Positions 47,076 through 50,243 of a stretch of 50,243 nucleotides of DNA are shown in pieces (within the stretch, counting starts at the first letter, position 1; every line of letters starts with the position of its first letter). The notes under the pieces were generated by a model that did not search any database, had not been told where the DNA came from, and worked only from the letters and a program-made list of their open reading frames with translations. Where the stretch lies: positions 1 to 50,243 of the forward strand of contig VBKF01000112.1 in the NCBI GenBank assembly GCA_005888095.1. The letters are read 5' to 3'. A program made the position numbers and the translations under genes. The DNA is from Deltaproteobacteria bacterium. GTDB taxonomy: Bacteria > Desulfobacterota > Binatia > DP-6.

Positions 47076-47191
47076 GGGCGGTGGTGGTTAGGTCCTGCGC
47101 AAGAGAGCGTCGCGAACCCCGTCAGGTCCGGAAGGAAGCAGCGGTACCGACTGTCTCTCTGTGCCGCAGGGCGCCCTAGCCTCCACCGCCG
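47076..47191 (+). ncRNA. ffs: Signal recognition particle RNA, small bacterial type (4.5S)
   Basis: The universal SRP loop GGTCCGGAAGGAAGCAGC lies at 47125-47142. The long hairpin is closed by GGCGGTGG (47077-47084) with CCACCGCC (47183-47190) and by GGTTAGG (47086-47092) with CCTAGCC (47075+100 to 47181). About 115 nt is the usual length. It binds Ffh for co-translational membrane targeting. The gene lies just upstream of dnaX, as in many bacteria. Confidence 0.95.
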
Positions 47192-47217
47192 GGCGCCTCG
47201 CGGCGGGCCCTCCACCG

Positions 47218-48801
47218 ATGACGTACCAGGTGCTCGCCCGCCGTCTCCGACCCCAGCGGTTCGACGAGGTCGTCGGGCAGGAGCACGTGACGCGCACGCT
47301 CCAGGCCGCCATCGCCGCGGGCCGCGTCGCCCACGCCTTCCTCTTCGCCGGGCCGCGGGGGGTGGGCAAGACGACGACGGCGCGTCTCCTCGCGAAGGCG
47401 CTCAACTGCGAGCGCGGGGTTGGCCAGGAGCCCTGCAACGAGTGCACGAACTGCCGCGAGATCGGCGAGGGACGTGCCTTCGACGTGCTCGAGATCGACG
47501 GCGCCTCGCACACCCAGGTCGACAAGATGCGGGACCTCATGGAGACGGTCGCGCACCAGCCGATCCGGAGCCGCTTCAAGATCTACATCATCGACGAAGT
47601 GCACATGCTCTCCCAGCACTCCTTCAACGCCCTCCTGAAGACGCTCGAGGAGCCGCCGCCGCACGTGAAGTTCATCTTCGCCACCACCGACCCGCACAAG
47701 GTCCTGCCCACCGTGCTCTCCCGCTGCCAGCGCTACGACCTCCGGCGCATCGGGCTCGGCGAGCTGCTCGAGCAGCTGAAGAAGATCGCCCGCGGCGAAG
47801 GCGTCGGCCTCTCCGACGACGCGCTGGCGCTCGTCGCACGCGAGGCGGAAGGCAGCCTGCGGGACGCGCAGTCGCTGCTCGATCAGGTGCTGGCGGCCGG
47901 CGAGGCGGCGGCCGACGAGGCGACGGTGCGGGAGATCCTCGGCGCCGCCGACCGCCGGCTGGTGATTGCGGTGGCGGACCACGCGCTCGGCGGCGATGCG
48001 GCCGCCTGCGTGCGCGACCTCGCCGCGCTCCACGCCCACGGCTACGATCCGCAGCGCTTCTGCCGGGACCTCCTCGATCACGTCCGGAACCTCACGGTGC
48101 TGCGCGTGACGGGCGACCGGCAGCTCCTCGCCGAGCTGCCCGAGGCGGAGGCCGAGGCGCTCACGGCCCAGGCCGAGCGGCGCTCGGCCGACGACCTGCA
48201 CCGCTTCTTCCGGCTCCTGCTCGAGGCCGACGAGGTCCTGGCCGCGCCGGCGCGGACGGTCGACCCGCAGCTCGTGCTCGAGATGGCGGTGCTGCGGCTC
48301 GCCACCTTGCCGCCGCTCCTGCCCGTCGACGAGATCCTGCGCCGGCTCGAAGCGCTCGGCGCAGGCAGCGCGGGGGGGGATGTCGCGGCGGGCTCGCCGG
48401 CGGCACCCAAGTCGGTCAAGGTGCAGTCCGGGGAGCGGCTCTGGGAGCAGTTCCTCGCGCGCGTGCGCGAGGAGAAGGTCTCCCTCTACCTCGCGCTCGC
48501 CGGTGGCAAGCTGGTGAGCGCCGACGAGACCTCGATCCGGATCGGGATCGAGAACGAGGCGCTGCGCCGCGACGTGAGCCGGCCCGAGACGGTCGCGCGC
48601 CTCGGCGCGATCGCCGCCGAGGTCTGGGGGCGTGCGCTCCGCGTCGAGGTCGGTCCCGTGCCGCCCGAGCAAGCGGGGGACACGCCGCTCGGCCGCGCGC
48701 GGCGCCGGACCGAGGAGACGCTCGCGGATCCGCTGGTGCAGGCGGCGGTCGAGATCTTCGGCGGTGAGGTACGCGGCGTCCGTGACCGCGACGAGCGCTG
48801 A
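47218..48801 (+). CDS. dnaX: DNA polymerase III subunit gamma/tau
   Basis: This 527-residue clamp-loader ATPase starts at the ATG at 47218, 26 bp after the SRP RNA. Walker A GPRGVGKT is at 45-52, the zinc-binding Cys are C64, C73, C76 and C79 (EPCNECTNC), Walker B IIDEVH is at 124-129, and the arginine-finger SRC motif is in VLSRCQRYDLRRI. The C-terminal half holds the oligomerisation domain and a short tau-like end (RLWEQFLARVREEKVSLYLA). I see no slippery A-run for programmed frameshifting to gamma. ybaB and recR follow closely. Confidence 0.95.
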   Translation: MTYQVLARRLRPQRFDEVVGQEHVTRTLQAAIAAGRVAHAFLFAGPRGVGKTTTARLLAKALNCERGVGQEPCNECTNCREIGEGRAFDVLEIDGASHTQVDKMRDLMETVAHQPIRSRFKIYIIDEVHMLSQHSFNALLKTLEEPPPHVKFIFATTDPHKVLPTVLSRCQRYDLRRIGLGELLEQLKKIARGEGVGLSDDALALVAREAEGSLRDAQSLLDQVLAAGEAAADEATVREILGAADRRLVIAVADHALGGDAAACVRDLAALHAHGYDPQRFCRDLLDHVRNLTVLRVTGDRQLLAELPEAEAEALTAQAERRSADDLHRFFRLLLEADEVLAAPARTVDPQLVLEMAVLRLATLPPLLPVDEILRRLEALGAGSAGGDVAAGSPAAPKSVKVQSGERLWEQFLARVREEKVSLYLALAGGKLVSADETSIRIGIENEALRRDVSRPETVARLGAIAAEVWGRALRVEVGPVPPEQAGDTPLGRARRRTEETLADPLVQAAVEIFGGEVRGVRDRDER

Positions 48802-48813
48802 AAGGAGCGGCCG

Positions 48814-49146
48814 GTGAGCAAGGGATTCGACCTCGGGGGGCTCTTCCGGCAGGCGCAGCAGCTGCAGGAGAAGCTCGCGTCGGTGCAGCAGGAGATCGGC
48901 GCCCGTACCGTCGAGGCGAGCGCCGGGGGCGGGATGGTGACGGCGGTCGTCAACGGCAAGCTCGAGCTGGTACAGATCCGCATCGAGCCCTCGCTGCTCG
49001 AGGCACCCGACGTCGAGATGCTGCAGGACCTGATCGTCGCGGCGGTCAACGAGGGCATCCGGGCGGCGCAGAAGCTGATGGCCGACGAGATGGGGAAGGT
49101 GGCCGGCGGCCTCGGCCTCGGCATCAAGCTGCCCGGCATGCCCTAG
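48814..49146 (+). CDS. ybaB: YbaB/EbfC nucleoid-associated protein
   Basis: The 110-residue protein starts from a GTG at 48814 with AAAGGAG upstream, 12 bp after dnaX. The tweezer-like YbaB fold is seen in the helix LFRQAQQLQEKLASVQQEIG, the strands TVEASAGGGMVTAVVNGKLE and LVQIRIEPSLLE, and the C-terminal helix with AAQKLMADEMGKV. It forms dimers that bind DNA as a nucleoid-associated protein. The dnaX-ybaB-recR order is widely conserved. Confidence 0.95.
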   Translation: MSKGFDLGGLFRQAQQLQEKLASVQQEIGARTVEASAGGGMVTAVVNGKLELVQIRIEPSLLEAPDVEMLQDLIVAAVNEGIRAAQKLMADEMGKVAGGLGLGIKLPGMP

Positions 49147-49158
49147 GGAGGCGGCCGA

Positions 49159-49755
49159 ATGGCCCAGACCCCGTCGATGACCCGGCTGATCGAGCAGCTC
49201 ACCAAGCTGCCGGGGATCGGCGAGAAGACGGCGGCGCGCCTGGCGTTCCACATCCTCCGGGCGGACCGGCAGTACGCGCAGGCGCTCGCCGACGCCCTCG
49301 TCGCGGTCAAGGACGAGACGCGGCTCTGCTCCGTCTGCTTCGCCCTCACCGAGACGGACCCGTGCCCGATCTGCACCGATCCCGAGCGCAGCCCCGAGGT
49401 CATCTGCGTGGTCGAGGAGCCGGCCGACCTGCTCGCCGTCGAGCGCGTCCACGAGTTCCGCGGCCGCTACCACGTGCTGCACGGCACGATCGCGCCGCTC
49501 GACGGCGTCGGGCCGGACGAGCTCAAGATCCAGCCGCTCCTCGCCCGTCTCGGCGGCGCCCCGGTGCGCGAGGTGATCCTCGCCACCAACCCGACGGCGG
49601 AAGGCGAGGCCACGGCCCTCTACCTGGCCAAGCTGCTGAAGCCGCTCGGCATCCGGGTGACGCGCATCGCGCACGGTATCCCGGTGGGCGGGGACCTCGA
49701 GTACGCCGACGTCATGACCGTCGGTCGCGCGCTCGAGGGCCGGCGTGAGATGTGA
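49159..49755 (+). CDS. recR: Recombination mediator RecR
   Basis: This 198-residue protein helps RecO and RecF load RecA at gaps. It has the N-terminal helix-hairpin-helix KLPGIGEKTAARLAF (16-30), the zinc finger with C57, C60, C69 and C72 (CSVC...PCPIC), and a Toprim domain (VICVVEEPADLLAVERVHEF, ATNPTAEGEATALYLAKLL). The C-terminal IAHGIPVGGDLEYADVMTVG is typical. The gene begins 12 bp after ybaB, with GGGAGG upstream, and ends the cluster before tRNA-Asn. Confidence 0.96.
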   Translation: MAQTPSMTRLIEQLTKLPGIGEKTAARLAFHILRADRQYAQALADALVAVKDETRLCSVCFALTETDPCPICTDPERSPEVICVVEEPADLLAVERVHEFRGRYHVLHGTIAPLDGVGPDELKIQPLLARLGGAPVREVILATNPTAEGEATALYLAKLLKPLGIRVTRIAHGIPVGGDLEYADVMTVGRALEGRREM

Positions 49756-49758
49756 GGT

Positions 49759-49787
49759 TTGCGCGCGCCGCGGACTTTCGTTATAGG
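49759..49787 (+). promoter_or_regulatory. Predicted promoter of tRNA-Asn
   Basis: TTGCGC (49759-49764), a 17-bp spacer and TATAGG (49782-49787) place the start point at or just before the tRNA 5' end at 49796. The -35 hexamer matches the one before the SRP RNA gene. Confidence 0.5.
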
Positions 49788-49795
49788 TCCGGCGT

Positions 49796-50110
49796 TCCCC
49801 GGTAGCTCAGTAGGTAGAGCGATCGGCTGTGCTCAGCGCAGCCTCATCGGGAAACCGGTGAGTGAAAAGCGGGTGAATTCAGGGAAGCCTAAGTGCGGCG
49901 CGCATACGGGAACCCTGAGCCAAGCCTTCCGAGAGCGAAGGGCGGAGGGAAGGTGCAGAGACTAGGGAGTGACGGAAGAATAATCTCCCCACGAGCGCCC
50001 GCCACCTACAGGCTGCTCGGCAGCCCAGGGTGATGAGATAGTCCACCCCCGCCGGAAACGGCGGACCGGGTGTAACCGATTGGTCGCTGGTTCGAGTCCG
50101 GCCCGGGGAG
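49796..50110 (+). tRNA. tRNA-Asn(GTT) interrupted by a group I intron
   Basis: The exons are 49796-49830 (35 nt) and 50073-50110 (38 nt). Joined, they give a standard 73-nt tRNA: acceptor TCCCCGG/CCGGGGA, D-arm GCTC/GAGC, anticodon stem ATCGG/CCGAT with loop CTGTTAA (anticodon GTT), variable loop TGGTC, T-arm GCTGG/CCGGC with TTCGAGT, and discriminator G. CCA is not fully encoded (CCT follows). The sequence is very like other bacterial tRNA-Asn. The interruption lies between the second and third anticodon bases, so no functional tRNA forms without splicing. Confidence 0.93.
49831..50072 (+). ncRNA. Group I self-splicing intron (IC3-like) in tRNA-Asn
   Basis: The 242-nt intron has the group I core. 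The 5' exon end GGCTGT pairs with the internal guide GCAGCC (49838-49843), including the U-G pair at the splice site (P1), and the intron ends in G (50072). P2 is CATCGG/CCGGTG with a GAAA loop (49845-49860). P and Q elements are GAATTCAGGGAAGCC (49875-49889) and AACCCTGAGCCAAG (49911-49924). R and S are GGTGCAGAGACTA (49952-49964) and GATGAGATAGTCC (50032-50044), whose AGACTA/TAGTC arms make P7. P9 is CCGCCG/CGGCGG with a GAAA loop (50049-50064). No homing endonuclease ORF is present. The order and motifs match cyanobacterial tRNA-Leu and Azoarcus tRNA-Ile introns. Confidence 0.93.
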
Positions 50111-50243
50111 CCTGAAGTGAGCGAGGCCGTCGGAGGCGACTCCGGCGGCCTCGGTGCTTTCAGCGAGGTCGGCGCAGCGGCACTCCGGTCGCCCCCGCGG
50201 CCTCCGTCTGGGCATCGAGCCGCAGCCCGAACCCGTCGGCCAG

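Noticed and set aside
46820-47179. Small ORFs across 46.8-47.2 kb
   Set aside because: They run through tRNA-Ser(GGA) and the SRP RNA, both well supported as RNA genes.
47218-48801. Programmed frameshift in dnaX to make gamma
   Set aside because: I found no A-rich slippery heptamer with a following stem-loop in the gene.
47176-49674. An 832-codon minus-strand frame
   Set aside because: It is antisense to dnaX, ybaB and recR, and its translation is compositionally biased with no motif.
49831-50072. Homing endonuclease coded inside the intron
   Set aside because: The frames across the intron are short, and no LAGLIDADG or GIY-YIG motif is seen. The intron is only 242 nt.
49796-50110. tRNA pseudogene or two unrelated tRNA fragments
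   Set aside because: The exons join without a gap to a perfect cloverleaf, and the insert has the full group I core, so splicing explains it better.

Overview
The window is about 70 % GC, gene-dense and coded on both strands. No 16S gene or other taxonomic marker is present. The mix of a DUF1329 protein, secreted Cys-rich and Thr-linker proteins, very large hybrid kinases, a fused transaldolase/glucose-6-phosphate isomerase and a Uma2 nuclease suggests an uncultured soil or water bacterium of the deltaproteobacterial/Binatota kind. That placement is inference. Three loci carry frameshifts or deletions, so either genes are decaying here or the assembly has local errors.

Layout. 1-5.4 kb: a frameshifted DUF1329 gene, an exported beta-helix protein, a broken Cys-rich secreted protein, a TPR protein and a Uma2-family nuclease. 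5.5-12.7 kb: a molybdopterin oxidoreductase, a PIN-domain toxin-antitoxin pair, a SnoaL-like protein with a CAP-domain lipoprotein, an endonuclease/exonuclease/phosphatase-family protein, and a Tat-exported aldo/keto reductase with ferredoxin clusters. 12.7-13.1 kb: a structured intergenic element with a 14-codon ORF whose ribosome binding site is an 18-nt perfect complement of the usual 16S rRNA 3' tail, ending in a strong intrinsic terminator. 13.1-22.6 kb: a deleted TMTC-like pseudogene, a small secreted protein, and a two-gene hybrid kinase operon whose first gene carries an array of 92-residue HAMP repeats like fungal group III (Nik1/Os-1) kinases. 22.9-28.8 kb: an SDR, a DUF29 protein, a complete sugar-type ABC importer and a second PIN-domain module. 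28.8-35.5 kb: a central carbon operon of transketolase, transaldolase-isomerase fusion and glucokinase, with a lipoprotein downstream. 35.5-45 kb: membrane proteins, two aldehyde dehydrogenases (one with DUF779), two paralogous ribbon-helix-helix proteins and a cell-wall amidase. 45-50.2 kb: an information-processing cluster: tadA, two tRNA-Ser genes, SRP RNA, dnaX, ybaB, recR and a tRNA-Asn gene interrupted by a group I intron.

How the genes work together. The importer could supply sugar that glucokinase, the isomerase domain, transaldolase and transketolase route through the non-oxidative pentose phosphate network. The dnaX-ybaB-recR block is the classic replication and recombination-repair neighbourhood.

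The strongest unusual observation is the 242-nt group I intron that splits the anticodon of tRNA-Asn(GUU) at the right end. The 16S-tail-matching leader element near 12.9 kb comes second.
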